64,000 nucleotides of DNA from Obelidium mucronatum. Taxonomy: Eukaryota > Chytridiomycota > Chytridiomycetes > Chytridiales > Chytriomycetaceae. Under the pieces are notes generated by a model that saw nothing but the letters and a program-made list of their open reading frames with translations, searched no databases and was not told where the DNA came from. Both the position numbers and the translations under genes were made by a program. Below, in pieces: positions 31,937-43,573 of this stretch. Position 1 is the first letter of the stretch; each line of letters opens with the position of its first letter. The DNA lies in contig JAIVFH010000013.1 of assembly GCA_025765595.1 (NCBI GenBank), positions 62,001 through 126,000 of the forward strand, read 5' to 3'.

Positions 31937-33891
31937 ATGCCCACTTCACTCCTCCACCTTGAGGAAGCCGTTACTGACCTCCGAAACACATTCGACTCAA
32001 ACAAGACAAAGGATGTTTCATGGCGTAAAGAGCAGCTGTCGCGACTGTACCAGTTTCTTGAGAAACAGGAGCATCTGATGACTCAGGCCCTCAAGAAAGA
32101 CCTGCGAAGGGTATATCCTTCTGATCTACATTTCAAACAAAGCAAACTAACAAAGACTTTTTCTTCTTCTTTTTCTTGGATTTCTTAAAACAAAAGAGCG
32201 ATGTTGAGGCCTCTGGTGAAATTGCCGTCTTGTTCAATGAATGCGTTGAAGCTTACGAAAACGTGGCCGAATGGTCAAAGTCACAAAGTTGCAGAAAGTC
32301 TCTTGCTACTTTGACTGATAGAGTAGAAACACGAATGGAGCCATTGGTTTTACATTTATTACCGTCTTTTGATCTGATCTTTCAAATTCCTCACCCACGT
32401 GTCATTTCGCCATTCAGGGTGTAGTGCTGATTATTGCGCCATGGAATTATCCTATTCAACTTTTACTTGGTCCTTTAATTGCTGCTATTTCAGCTGGGTG
32501 TTGTGTTGTCTTGAAGGTGATTCAAAAACTCGTGAAGTACCCCATCTTTGCTGACATCTAGAAAAAAATCAGCCCTCGGAAATAGCGCCAGCCGCAGAAT
32601 CCCTTTTCTTGGAATGGATTCCAAAAGTTTTTGATTCTTCAGCAATTCGAATCGTGTCCGGGGGCGTTCGAGAAACAACGCGTCTTTTGGAGCTCAAGTT
32701 TGATCACATATTTTATACTGGAAGCGGTCAAATCGGCAAAATCGTTATGGCTGCAGCGGCAAAGCAGTTGACCCCCGTCACTTTGGAGCTTGGGGGTAAA
32801 AGTCCAGTTTACGTTCATCATGATGTGGATCCGATTATTGCTGGGAGACGACTCGCGTGGGCCAAGACTATTAATGCAGGACAAGTTAGAAATCAAGGCG
32901 TCTTTTTTTTTTAGCGATAATAATGGCTTCCCTTCTTGTTCTTGATAGGTCTGCATCGCTCCAGATTACGTTATGGTTCATACGCGTTTATACAAACCCA
33001 TGATCGAATCACTTAAAAGCGCACTCACTGAAATGTTTACGTTGGATCCCCAAAAGAGTCCAGAATATGCGCGAATCATCAACAAACAACATATGCAACG
33101 TCTGCTGAATGTATTAATGCGACAACTCGCTTTGGGGCATTGTAAACTTGAAATCGGTGGAGAAAGTGACTTGAATGACAAGTTCATTGCGCCAACAGTT
33201 GTAAGTGGCGTTAGACTGTCGGATCCTTTCATGGAAGATGAGATATTTGGACCACTCTTGGGAGTGATTGAAGTTAAAGACGAGAATGAAGCCATTTCAA
33301 TTATCCGCGGCCGGTAAGAGTTTACTATGGTGATTTTTTTTTCTCAACCAAACAAAGCGAGCGCCCACTTGCCCTATATATCATCACAGAGAGCAAAACT
33401 GTCGCAAACAAGATTTTGGATAATACAATCAGTGGTGTGTCAATGGTGAACGACTATATTCTCAATATGATTGTTGAAGAAATGCCATTTGGCGGTGTCG
33501 GGGCTTCTGGAATGGGGTCGTATCACGGCCACCATGGTTTTATGAGTTGAGTTTGAATCGTTTTTTTTTTCAACCCAAACATCTGACAAGTAAACACAAA
33601 CCAGCCTTCACACATAAACGGGGTCTTCTTTGGAGACAAAACGATTTCATCACTGAAGCCATCCATAAACTCCTTTACCCTCCCTTTGCATCACATCCGA
33701 AAGCGCTGGCATTCACTCGCGCAACCATCATTCGTAAGATGCCAACAACAGCCGGATGGTTTCTGAAAAAGTTTGTTCCTAAACTTTGGAAGCTTTTTTG
33801 GATGTGGGTTATCTTTGAAGCTGGGAGATTGTTTGGACGCAGAGACTTTCTGGCTTTTGTGAAACAAGCCAAAGCAATTGCTGGATTTTGA
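31937..33891 (+). CDS. Aldehyde dehydrogenase, ALDH3/fatty-aldehyde type, intact
   Basis: Seven exons (31937-32110, 32197-32346, 32418-32516, 32573-32884, 32949-33313, 33358-33545, 33605-33891) join to 1575 bases, 524 residues, without a break. Motifs in order: [26 protein letters not shown], the general-base region [12 protein letters not shown], the catalytic-Cys region [12 protein letters not shown] split by an intron, DEIFGPLLG, and [14 protein letters not shown]. The C-terminal extension has a hydrophobic Trp-rich helix ([14 protein letters not shown]) suggesting membrane anchoring, as in Hfd1/ALDH3A2 enzymes that oxidise long-chain aldehydes with NAD. Intron 6 starts GTTGAG. A second, broken copy lies at 47.8-49.4 kb, also upstream of a kinase-like gene. 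Confidence 0.9.
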
Positions 33892-34609
33892 CCAAGATAG
33901 GAGAGTTTTTGTACTAGTATCAATGAATAAGTTTTTCCAAAGTTCGTTTTATAAATCGATACCAGTCGATACCCTTCCGAGTCCAGATTGAAATCAGGAT
34001 TGAAATCTGGTTTCAATAATCATCGAATACCATGACCTTCAATCAGGTTCCTTTCTGGCCCCACCTTCATTCACAATCCCAATCCGTGAAAAAAAACTTA
34101 AAATAGTTTTGATTTGTGTTAGGAAACTGTTTTGGCTATCATGAAACAGGCTGTGAGTGCGTTGCTGCTCCTCTCCGTTGTCTCTGACAACAAAAACGCA
34201 GAGCAACAACCCAGACTTCAAACTGTCAAAAGAAGCCCTTCCATTGTCCTGTGAACTGTTGAATGTCTTTACGACAGGTGGTCACCTCAACTACCTTTGA
34301 ATGAAAAGTTACTCATCAGTCAACAAAAAAGAACTCGTAATGCGAAGTCTTCAGCAATCAATTCAACGAAGGAATAGTATGAACAACATTAGTGAAGCTG
34401 CTGTGCTGGATGTCGCTTCGTTGGAGAGAGTCTTACCACAGTTGCTTCTTGACTTCAACTGAAATCATCGGACATGATAAAACAGCTTTGATTATGTGAT
34501 TATTATTAATATTAACACACAGGTTAATAAAGACGTACACGACATTATTCATGCAATTGTTTCCGTTTGGTTGACTCCCCAAAAACACACAAAAAAGTTG
34601 AAAAAACCA
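33892..34609. other. Intergenic, no gene recognised
   Basis: Contains a short near-repeat of the form ATTGAAATC(A/T)GG around 33987-34012 and small AT-rich tracts. No coding block or RNA gene is recognisable. Confidence 0.4.
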
Positions 34610-36699
34610 ATGAATAGTCTCGACACATTGCAAACGCTGATTGAAAATACCACAACACAAATTGATCTCGTTGAAAGCAAGATTACGAATGCGGAGGAGC
34701 TGGTTTTCGCGATGGACCGTGCTCTGGGTGTTCTCGAGAAGGATTGGACTGAGCTAACGAAGCAGCAGTTCGGGTCTGTTCGCGAACTGAAAAGAGAACG
34801 GGAGAAACAGCAAAATAAGGAGGCAGACTTGCGGACGGAGAAGGCGGCTTTGCACCTGAAAGAAGCGGATCTGAGAAGAGACAAAGAACACTTGAGAAAC
34901 AGAATGGAAACACTCCCTGCTGGTACAAACCCAGACTGATTCAGTGAATCAATAAGGGATACATACTGATTCCTGATTGAAAAGTCAACAGTGGCACCTT
35001 TGGACAAGGTGGCGTAAGCTTTGCTTCAGCGTCTTACCTGGTGTTTCAAGAATCGACTTGCAATCAAACGGAATACACTCATGACCTTCAGGCTTTCCTT
35101 CCGCATTACTGGCGGAGTTTAAAGAGACTGTTTCAAAGAAGAGACTGGTTGCAGTTTCGAGTGACGAATGTTTGCGTAAACCTTCCCTGCTGCAATCAAT
35201 CACAACTTTAAGGCCCGCTGTTGCCGATTCCGACTGGTCTTTGATTGATAATTTGGAAATTTCAATCGTAAATGGAAAAGAAAGGCTCGAGGGTGATGCT
35301 GAGATTCGACAGTACTTCAATGTTTTGTCAGATGCGGAACGAGCACCGCTTGCCACTGATTTGTCAGAATTTGGCCTCGATACACTTGTTGTGGCTCCTG
35401 TCATTGATCAATCCCTGGGAAGGGTTGGCGGGTTCAATAGAAACAAAGTATTCATCATAAATTTTTTGTCAAACATTGCTTTTACACCTTCATAGAAGTT
35501 TTCATATCCCTTGAATTTCGTTCATGGCAGCCAGGCTTTCCATATATTTCCGCATCCAGATATTGAACTCCTCAATCATAACATCTACCAGCTTCTGGCA
35601 GAAGGAAAAGTGGTGACCTCAAGAAATGCTTTCTTCAAATCCGATGTAATCAAGCTGGCTACTATGTCTCAAATAAGTTGGGAAGCCATATGAACTATCC
35701 TTGGCCATGAAAAGTTTGTCTGTCCGTTTCTTACCTCTGACAAGGATAAATTTGTTCTTTACATCTTCTACAAGGAGAATGGATTCTTCTTCTATCAACT
35801 TGCATACACTTACTTGTGTCTCGCAGTTAGTCAGCTTTGCCGGCTGGTGTTCCATCTTCGCAATTTGCCTCAATTGAAACCTGTGAACCACAGCCAAGAG
35901 GCTATGAATAAGCTTGAAAAGTTGAAGGAACCAGTTGGATCACTTTATTCATTTGACACAAACAAAGATTCATCAGTCAAGAGTGAAACATGCCACATAA
36001 GGGCGAAAGTTCCTGTTCCGAGTCTGATGATTCTTTGGAAAGTCGGTCCAGAAAGGCGATTCTCGTTGCAGAAACGCTTAAAGCCAGGTACAAAGTTTCA
36101 ATACCACACCCCGACTTGATTCCTGCGTTTCCCAATCTGTTTATTGGAGTGGCTCTGAAAACTGCTGTCAAAGTCATCGTCAAAGTCTCAGAGAGCCAAA
36201 GAGAATGCATGTTTTTGAAGAAGCTTGCTTCCCCTGAATTCAAGGCGGATAAGAGAAACCGAACCATCAAACCTTTGGAGATAACTTGCCTCAATCAAAT
36301 CTCAGCGTATCTGATTGTATGTCCTCAGTTCCAGCCATTGGAAAACGCGGCTAGAATGGTTGTTGTTTTGAGAAAGGTGATTTGGGATGAGCTCGCGAGT
36401 CAACTCAAAGACTATTGTTCCTTTTTGCATGAGCATCGAATCTGCCACAGAGACATCAAACCAAGCAAACTTGGCCATTGACTTGAATTCAATGGAGCTG
36501 GTAGTGTTGGACTGTGATTTAATGAAGGAGTTTCCGCACAAAGAGGATGAAATTGTCACGAGCTTTATGTGGGACCGAGGATTATTCGGATCCAGAGTTT
36601 GTGGAAAATCCAAAACGTGGGTTTAACGTATTTGAGCTGGAATTGTACTCAATGAACAAGACGTGCGAGTGGATGATGCAGCAGGCTGGTGCTTTGTAG
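34610..36699 (+). pseudogene. Coiled-coil plus kinase-like gene, copy A, broken
   Basis: Homologous from end to end to the gene at 49.5-51.6 kb. The coiled-coil N terminus (MNSLDTLQTLIENTT..., KREREKQQNKEAD) is followed by a decayed segment to about 35160. Then comes a middle domain ending GGFNRNK, an intron, SYPLNFVHGSQAFH, and a C-terminal kinase-like domain with FLHEHRICHRDIKP and VVLDCDLM. Lesions: an in-frame TGA at 35691-35693 where copy B reads Gln; a frame change in the linker near 35990; another just after HRDIKPSK near 36465; a further one near 36568. It lies 0.7 kb downstream of the intact ALDH gene, the same order as in the second copy. Confidence 0.8.
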
Positions 36700-37231
36700 G
36701 TTTTACCACAGAGGGTTGTATTTTGCATGGTTAAAGAAAAGTTGAGGGTTTGAATAAAAGCTGGATCAAATCACGAGCGAATCGAGAACAAACAAAGAAT
36801 GACAGAAATCCAATGTTGCTTTCCTCATTTGTCCCTTTCTTGGTAACTTCGACTCGACTCTCGGATTGACGAATTCATTTAAGCCCACCCTAACGTCTTT
36901 GGACACTGCAGTGGCGCAAAGAGCCCTGAGACTCTTGTGGTTCACTCCTGATGCTCCAAAGATACCGTCATTCCGTCAAACAAGCCAGTGAAAGAGCAGT
37001 TGTTTTACAAGCTGATTAAGAGGACAGGTTTAGGGACACCGGGGATGGCAATGCATACGGGTGTGTGGTATTTGGCCAGTACGTTTGCAAAATCTGTTCG
37101 CTAATTTCAAAGTAGTTTCCGACTATTGGCCAGGCAAACAGGGAAGGAAAGTCCTGGTTTTCCTGAACGCAAATAACAGTTGACAAACAACAACAATTTC
37201 CCGCCAACAAAACGTCAAAAAACACGCGAAA
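36700..37231. other. Intergenic with one coding-like fragment
   Basis: A 50-codon plus-strand stretch ending at about 37104 (contains KPVKEQLFYKLIKRTG and AMHTGVWYLAS) has protein-like composition but no start and no recognisable family. The remainder shows nothing supportable. Confidence 0.3.
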
Positions 37232-37786
37232 ATGGCTCTCGCGCGAGATGGGTCCTTTGGCAGCAACATCCTCAAATTCTACACAGCGCCAGACTGCGCT
37301 TCAGAAGTCTTCATGCTGAAAGCGACCACAGCAGTGACGCCTTGCATTGAAGAGAAAGAGCCAGAATGCAAAACCAACGACTACGGCGTCAGCTACACCG
37401 AGGCGTGCTCTGTTCAAGAAAGGGTGTACTACTTTGACAAGATGCTCAGGCCGAGCGATTCTTTCGAACCACCGAGTAGCTTCTACATGTGGGCCAGCGA
37501 GCACGACGCGTCTGAGGAAGAAGGCAGAAACGAAGACGGATCGCCATGCACTCCCCAAGGAAGATCTGTTGCAAGCTACGCCATCGCCTTGGATTTCTGC
37601 TTTTCTTCTTCATTCAAAGGCAGTTCGTGTATGTTTCAGTCCGAGCCGTTGGCGCTGCTTTGCTATGACGCAGAAAACTGCGAGGGAGACGGGTTCGAAA
37701 TTGCTCTAATTTCCTTGGATAAACCCACTACTGCCTTGCTGTTTGGGGATAAATGCCTCGGGTTTGCAGAAGCGACCCCAGAATAA
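37232..37786 (+). CDS. Cys-rich protein of unknown function
   Basis: 184 residues with ten Cys, no introns, no signal peptide at the chosen ATG and no transmembrane helix. Cys are spread over the whole length, mostly in pairs separated by 8-20 residues, and an acidic stretch (EHDASEEEGRNEDG) lies in the middle. The Cys content suggests disulfides or metal binding, but without a signal peptide a secreted role cannot be claimed; an upstream exon is possible. No family recognised. It is separated by only 34 bases from the next plus-strand gene. Confidence 0.55.
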   Translation: MALARDGSFGSNILKFYTAPDCASEVFMLKATTAVTPCIEEKEPECKTNDYGVSYTEACSVQERVYYFDKMLRPSDSFEPPSSFYMWASEHDASEEEGRNEDGSPCTPQGRSVASYAIALDFCFSSSFKGSSCMFQSEPLALLCYDAENCEGDGFEIALISLDKPTTALLFGDKCLGFAEATPE

Positions 37787-37820
37787 TAATAAAATAATCA
37801 AAATAAAAGAGTGATTAGAG

Positions 37821-38748
37821 ATGGTCTTGCCGCCACTCACATTGGACTCTCTTGATGCTCAAATCAACTTGTTTTGCAAAGCTCGCGGTTGGGGTGATGC
37901 CCACACTCCACGGAACCTTCTACTGGCAATGGTGGAGTGTCCTTTGAAGTTGTATAAACATCCCATCCCTTCTGACATCGTCTCCCATTGTACAATGGCA
38001 GATTGGAGAAACTGGAGAACTCAGTGAAATCTTTCAATGGAGGGGGGAATGTCAGCCAGGCCTTGCTGGTGAGCCGTGGGCTGATTCTATTTTTCTTTGA
38101 ACTTCGAGTCTCTTTCAGACTTTACTGAAGCCGACAAGATCCATGCCGGAGAGGAAATGTCGGATGTTCTCATATATTTAACGGAAATGGCTCGGAATTG
38201 TGGTGTCGATTTTGCCCAAGCTGTTATTGCAAAAGTGGCAAAGAACGGCATCAAATACCCACCATTGTCACAAGAACCTAGTCCTATTCTGTCTAATGTA
38301 GATCCGCGTGAATTAACTTTGGATATGTTGGCTGAAGCAACGTTGAGATTTGCTGAAGATAGAAACTGGATTCCTTCTTTAACTCCAAGAAACATGTTGC
38401 TTGCCTTGGTATTTATGGATATTTTTCAGCCCCCTGCTACATTATTCATTTTTGATATAGGTCGCGGAAGTCGGAGAACTGAGTGAAATATTTCAGTGGC
38501 GTGGGGAATGCTCACCTGGCCTACCAGGTACCACATCATCGAAAGTGATACATTCTGAAGCTATCCGCAGCTGAATAGTTTGATATGTCCTAGATTTTTC
38601 AGCCGACGACAAGGTCCATGTGGGAGAGGAAATGGCTGATATTCTGTTGTACTTGGTCCAATTGGCGCGAGTGTGTGGAATTTCGCTATCCGAAGCCGTT
38701 TTAGATAAAATGGTCAAGAATGCAAAAAAGTATCCAGCTCGGGAATAG
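37821..38748 (+). CDS. Two-domain MazG-type dCTP pyrophosphatase (DCTPP1-like tandem fusion)
   Basis: Six exons join in frame into two consecutive copies of an all-alpha NTP pyrophosphohydrolase domain. Copy 1: FCKARGWGDAHTPRNLLLAM, then GETGELSEIFQWRGE, then HAGEEMSDVLIYL. Copy 2: FAEDRNWIPSLTPRNMLLAL, then AEVGELSEIFQWRGE, then HVGEEMADILLYL. Both keep the ExxE and EExxxD metal-binding residues. DCTPP1 enzymes hydrolyse dCTP and modified dCTPs to monophosphates and cleanse the nucleotide pool; they are normally single-domain tetramers. The introns occupy the same positions in both copies, showing that the gene arose by in-frame duplication including introns. Strong call. Confidence 0.9.
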
Positions 38749-38801
38749 GTTTTTATATGTTCTCGACTTAATTTGTATATACAATAAAACAAACCCCTTG
38801 T

Positions 38802-40465
38802 TTACAGTCCCGCATTTTTAAGCAGTGAGCTATTATGTTATTTAAAGGTTTTTAGCCATTGGTTCAATGGATGACGGCAAATTTAAAAATCTCAACTCGG
38901 TGACACTGGAAATTACGGATCCAAGTATCTTTTTCGTTAAGGTTGAGTCCGTCGCATGGGTATAGTGGACAAATATATTCTTGTCTTTAGGATATTTGTT
39001 CAGCGCTTGAAATTCTTTGCGGAAGAAGCGCGCAGATTCTTCAAATGTGTTGGGTCCTGCAAGTAATTCTTGTTTAGCATCAACCAAATTGATGGAACAA
39101 AACAAAACAAAGCAAAGTAAAATTTTACCATCGTATTCTGGAAAATATAGCGACACGGGTCGAATTGCAAGCTTATCTTGGAAAATGTCGATTTTGTTGA
39201 GAAAGAGAACCATGTCAATCTTTTTGAGCAAAGGGTTGTTACAAATCGAGCTGAATAAGTTCATTGCTTCTGTCACTATTTGAGTAGAAAACATCTTAAT
39301 TAATGGCTTCTCTGATTGTTTGATGGGGAGTTACATCGATTCATATTTCCGTCCTCTTCGCACATTTGATCGTATGAGCCCATCGCCACCAGGAATATAA
39401 TTGCTTGGGTATCATCGAAAAATTGAGCCCACTTTTTTCTTTCACTTCTTTGTCCTCCAACGTCAAAAATCAGCAGATTGTATCCCTGACACTTGATTTT
39501 TGTCTCTGAAACAACCGTTGTCCGCGTTCGAGCGCGTAGAATATCTTCCTCGGTTGGAGTATAATCGTCATCACATATGCGTGAAATATGTTGCATCAAG
39601 CTGGTGTATGGAGTCAGGTTTCCTGTGGGTTCACTAAATGAAACCAAAAGAGAAGGTAAAACACAAACTAAGAGCAACAATCCAGCATTTGAAACTCATG
39701 TGCCCGACTGAAACAATATTGAACACCCGGATCTTCCCAAAATGCAATCAACCGATTCGCGCAATTAGGAGAACTCAAAATCGCTTCCTGTTGAAGAACA
39801 ATCTCGCGACCAAATTCTGCCAATGGTCCCTTCTTGTTTCCATTCAAAGCTGTAAATTGCTGTTGAGCTGCCAACGCGACTGGATCATTGGGGACGAAAT
39901 TTGTTGCAAAAACAGATGGTTTCCGGCCATTCATCAATGCAGAGTCAGTTATAAAGAAACTCTGTTTCCTCGAATTTTGTTTGACTGCATTATCGATCGC
40001 AGGTGCTTCTTCGGTTTCGTCATCCGAGATTTCACTGGGTCGCGTACTGTTATTCGTTTGGGCTGAAGAGTATCGCAGTCCCGCTTCTCCAAGAGAGGCA
40101 CTTAATGGCACTGGATCAAACGTATAAGGTATTTTCAGCGCGTCCATGGCTCGAATCAATATTATAAAGCAGCTAATCAGGTTGGATCGGATCGTTTCTC
40201 CATATCGCGATATTTCTTGTTCAGAAAAGCCTTTTCCGTACAATATTATTAATTGCTTGAGGATGGTTGATTTTCCAGCTTCTCCGGGTCCTGTTTTTTT
40301 GTTACGACGGTTGAGTACAAAATAATCTGGAATCTCACCAAGTAAAAGCAATTTGATCAGTTCCTGATTTCGTAACTGTTTGGTTTCCTCCTTAATTTGC
40401 TTATCGATTTCCTTACTTATCATGGAGGTGGGTGCATCTGCACCAGCGGATGAAGTGCATCCCAT
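38802..40465 (-). CDS. Divergent heterotrimeric G-protein alpha subunit 1
   Basis: Six exons. The start gives MGCTSSAG, a myristoyl/palmitoyl signal. The P-loop (LLLLG|PGEAGKST) is split by an intron and has Ala where most G-alpha have Ser. Further motifs: ILRARTRTTV (switch I), FDVGGQRSERKKW (switch II with the catalytic Gln), FLNKID, and THATDS in place of TCAT. The helical domain carries a Ser/Asp-rich insertion of about 80 residues. The last intron (38896-38830) starts GTTGAG and leads to a 28-base exon encoding the C terminus SLLKNAGL, the receptor-coupling tail; the stop is at 38804-38802. Likely a functional but divergent transducer at the plasma membrane. A head-to-tail paralogue follows upstream. 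Confidence 0.88.
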
Positions 40466-40617
40466 TGTCAAAAAACACAAAAAAAAGGCACAAGTACAAC
40501 AAGGCAATCGAGTTCTCTTTCCGAAAATTTGTTGAAAGCTTTGCTATGAATAATTATTTATGGTTTTTTATTCAATATTTCTATGTACATTTTGAAGCGA
40601 TTTCGGGTGGTAGATAG

Positions 40618-42633
40618 TCACACGAAGCCCGTTGACTTCAACATCGTGCTGAATATGAGCAAAATTTGTAAGAAAGTAAAAACCTTCATATAAGACAAAA
40701 AAAAAAGTTTGAAAAAGAAGACTCAACTCAGTTATGCTCGCCACTACAGATCCGAGAATCTTTTTCGTCAGTTTCGAATCTGTCGCATGCGTGAAATGCA
40801 CGAAAATCTTTTTCTCTTTGGGGTATTTGTTGATTGACTTGAATTGCTTACGAAAAAATGCGGATGTTTCTTCGTATGTATTTCCACCTTTGATTGGGGA
40901 AGCAATCAACGGAATTTGCATTTTTAATTCACCTAGACTATATGATTTTCGATATGGTGGTTTTCACCTGCGTATTCGGGGAAATACTGAGATATCGGCC
41001 TGATAACGATTTTTTGCTTGAATATGTCAATCTTGTTCAGAAACAACACAACATCGATCGACTTTAACAGGGGGTGATTACATATAGACCCAAATAAGTT
41101 CATAGCTTCCAGGACTGGACGAATGAAAAAAAGTAGTCCAATCAGCAGGTAAAACGAGAAAAAAAATAGCCCACCCCGATTCATGGATGCGTCTTCTTCA
41201 CAAGTTTGATCATAAGATCCAATTGAAGCGACAAAAATGATTGATTGGGTATCGTCAAAGAATTGGGCCCACTTAGAACGCTCACTCCTCTGTCCCCCAA
41301 CATCGTAAATTACAAGATTTAGGCTATCGAGCTTAAATCGAGTTTCAGTGACGGCAAATGTTCTTGCTCGAGAGTTAAGGATGTCCGCTTCTGTAGCAAT
41401 GAAACCGGAAGCACATATTCGTGGAATATTCGCCATTACACTTCAATTTGTTGTTGTTTTTCTTCAAATTAGATTGTAATACCTATATGAATGATATCGA
41501 CAAACTTATACTAAACTATTGGCAACAATCCAGCATTTGGTATTCGTGTGCCCGACTGAAACAATACTGCACACCAGAGTCTTCCCAAAATGTTGTTAAC
41601 TTTGATACGCAATCAGGATTTTCCAAAAATCTGAGCTGCTGACATAAAATTTCCTTTGCAATCTCAGCTAGCGGGCCACTATGATTTCCTTTCTTGCTTT
41701 TGAATTGCTTCGCAGCAGCTGCCGCCACAGGATCCCTGGTCTTTTTAGGAAATCCAAACACAATACCCTGGGTTATAGAAGCAATGGACCCTTTCCGAGC
41801 CTTGGGAGAATGGGATCCACCACGAATCAAAGCCGCACCAACTTGGATGGTGTCGCTTATTCGTGCAACAATACTCTCCCGAATCGGCGGTAGGTCATCG
41901 TCGTCGTCATCTGCCACATCTGACCCCTCCCCAACCGTTTTCTTGCTTTCAAGGGTGGAATCTGCAACTTTTGAAGACTTATTCCCGCCATTATCTTTCG
42001 CCTCCGGTTTATTTGAGAACCCAAATAATATTCCTTTTGTAATTGATTCTTTTCGCCGCCTGACTGAGGGAGAGTCCGTACGTGACAAATTTCCTCCCGC
42101 TTTCCGAGCTGAGGCGACCATATTCTCAGAATCTTCTGGTGAATTTGAAGATTCACCGGGATTGGTGGATGTTGCGTGCACATCAGATCCATGTTTTACG
42201 TCAGTCATATCTGCAACTGTTGTTGGATCAAATCCATAGGGTATTTTCAAAACTTCCATAGAGCGTATCAGAATCGAAAAACTTGTTATCAGATTGGATC
42301 TTATTGTTTCGCCAAATCGCGCCACTTCTTGATCCGTGAACCCCGAGCCGTACAGCAACGTGAGCTGTTTAAGTATCGTGGATTTCCCCGCCTCGCCAGG
42401 TCCTAATTTTTTAGTTTTAGTCCAGATAGATGTTTTTTTGCAACAGAATTTGACAGGGGCTCTTGTGGAATCCGCCATTGTCCCCCGCCAAAATTCAGGA
42501 ACTAACCGAGTAGTAACAGCTTCACAAGTTGCTCGCTCTCTATTTTTGAGTTTTCTTGTCTTAATTTCCTGTCGATTTCTTTACTAGTTTTGACAGCGCC
42601 TGTGCTATCCTCTTTCGAATTGACACATCCCAT
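40618..42633 (-). CDS. Divergent heterotrimeric G-protein alpha subunit 2 with a large helical-domain insertion
   Basis: Six exons with introns at the same five places as the neighbouring G-alpha gene. The start gives MGCVNSKED. Motifs: P-loop PGEAGKST, switch I SRARTFAV, switch II YDVGGQRSERSKW, FLNKID, FTHATDS, and after a GTTGAG intron (donor at 40727) a C terminus TMLKSTGFV with stop at 40620-40618. Between IPYGFDP and DPVAAAAAK there is an acidic, Ser-rich insertion of about 150 residues. It contains an internally repeated motif (SITKGILFGFSNKP and SITQGIVFGFPKKT), each preceded by a basic RRK- or ARK-type patch. In all G-alpha this position lies in the helical domain away from the nucleotide. 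The role of the insertion is unknown. Confidence 0.88.
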
Positions 42634-42769
42634 TTGGATTTTTTTAAGAACAATGAAAAAGAGAGTAAAAAGAGTGTCTATTATTACGAAACATAACACA
42701 CGCGTATGCAGTTGAAAATATTTGGGTGTCTTGCAATCAATAAGCAATGACTTTGATTCTGCTCGTTGG

Positions 42770-42848
42770 TTGTCCCGTCAACGCATGCAAACTCAAAGTT
42801 CTGAATCAACACCACCAAAAGGGATTTGATCTCAGCAATGAATGGGTT
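42770..42848 (-). pseudogene. Possible relic of a P450 C terminus
   Basis: A 26-codon minus-strand stretch reads AEIKSLLVVLIQNFEFACVDG, matching residue for residue the pattern EIKSLLSVLVREFEF..VEG that follows the heme loop of the P450 at 5.8 kb. The heme loop itself is absent. It lies just after the stop of the minus-strand gene at 42857 and before the upstream region of G-alpha 2. Chance resemblance is possible. Confidence 0.35.
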
Positions 42849-42856
42849 CCGCGAAA

Positions 42857-43573
42857 TCATTGCTTCCCAGTTATGGCAGACTTATCGAAATCATTGGCTT
42901 GATAAAGCTGGGCGTAATGCCCAATTTGGTCAACTGTTGTCACCAAAATCAAATACGGATGTTTTGATTCTAGACGGTGACAAGCAAAGAGACGAATCAC
43001 AATTTTCATTACGTCATGCAAAGTAGAATTTTCAGACGATAATACATTGATATTATCTGACTCGCTTCGAATGAAAACCTGTAGTTTTTCATTCGTTGCC
43101 AAAAAGGCTACCGCCGTCCTGTAAATCAGAGCCATAACATGAGAGAGCACAACCAAACTGACGAAACAACGAAATTTTCTAGCTTACGTAATTAAACCAA
43201 GATAGATGTCGTTGTCAGCACTCAAGACTGATAGCGCTTGACGAAGTGCAACTTCAGCAGAAGGCCTCTCCGCCATTGTCAGACTTTTTCGAATAGACCA
43301 ACGAATGAACTGAATGTTTCTGGTGTCAATAGAATCTTGAGAGCGAAAAAAAGCCATGGTTTGAGTAGTAGCGGCATTCAACTTACTTGGCTAATTATAC
43401 AAACCGATTTGCTTCTTAAACGTACGATGCATTAATGCACTCAATATTGAGGAAACTGATTTCATCATCCAACAAGCAGCAGCACACCCACACGGGAGGG
43501 CAAGGATCAGCATACTGTACTTTCTTGATGTAAAATTGATTCTTTCAAAGTGTCCCGCTACGAAGAAGTCCAT
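42857..43573 (-). CDS. Hypothetical protein, three exons
   Basis: MDFFVAGHFERINFTSRKYS, a hydrophobic Ala/Cys-rich segment (LILALPCGCAAACWM), then two further exons joined at a GTTTGT donor (near 43400) and a GTAAGC donor (near 43190), giving DSIDTRNIQFIRWSIRKSL, AEVALRQALSVLSADND and a helical C-terminal half. About 180 residues in total. Both junctions keep the frame and remove stops. No family recognised; the composition suggests a soluble all-helical protein with one possible membrane segment. Confidence 0.5.

Noticed and set aside
41516..42478. G-alpha 2 start at MADSTRAP within the minus-strand frame
   Set aside because: That stretch is the P-loop intron; the true first exon starts MGCVNSK at 42633 and restores LLLLGPGEAGKST.
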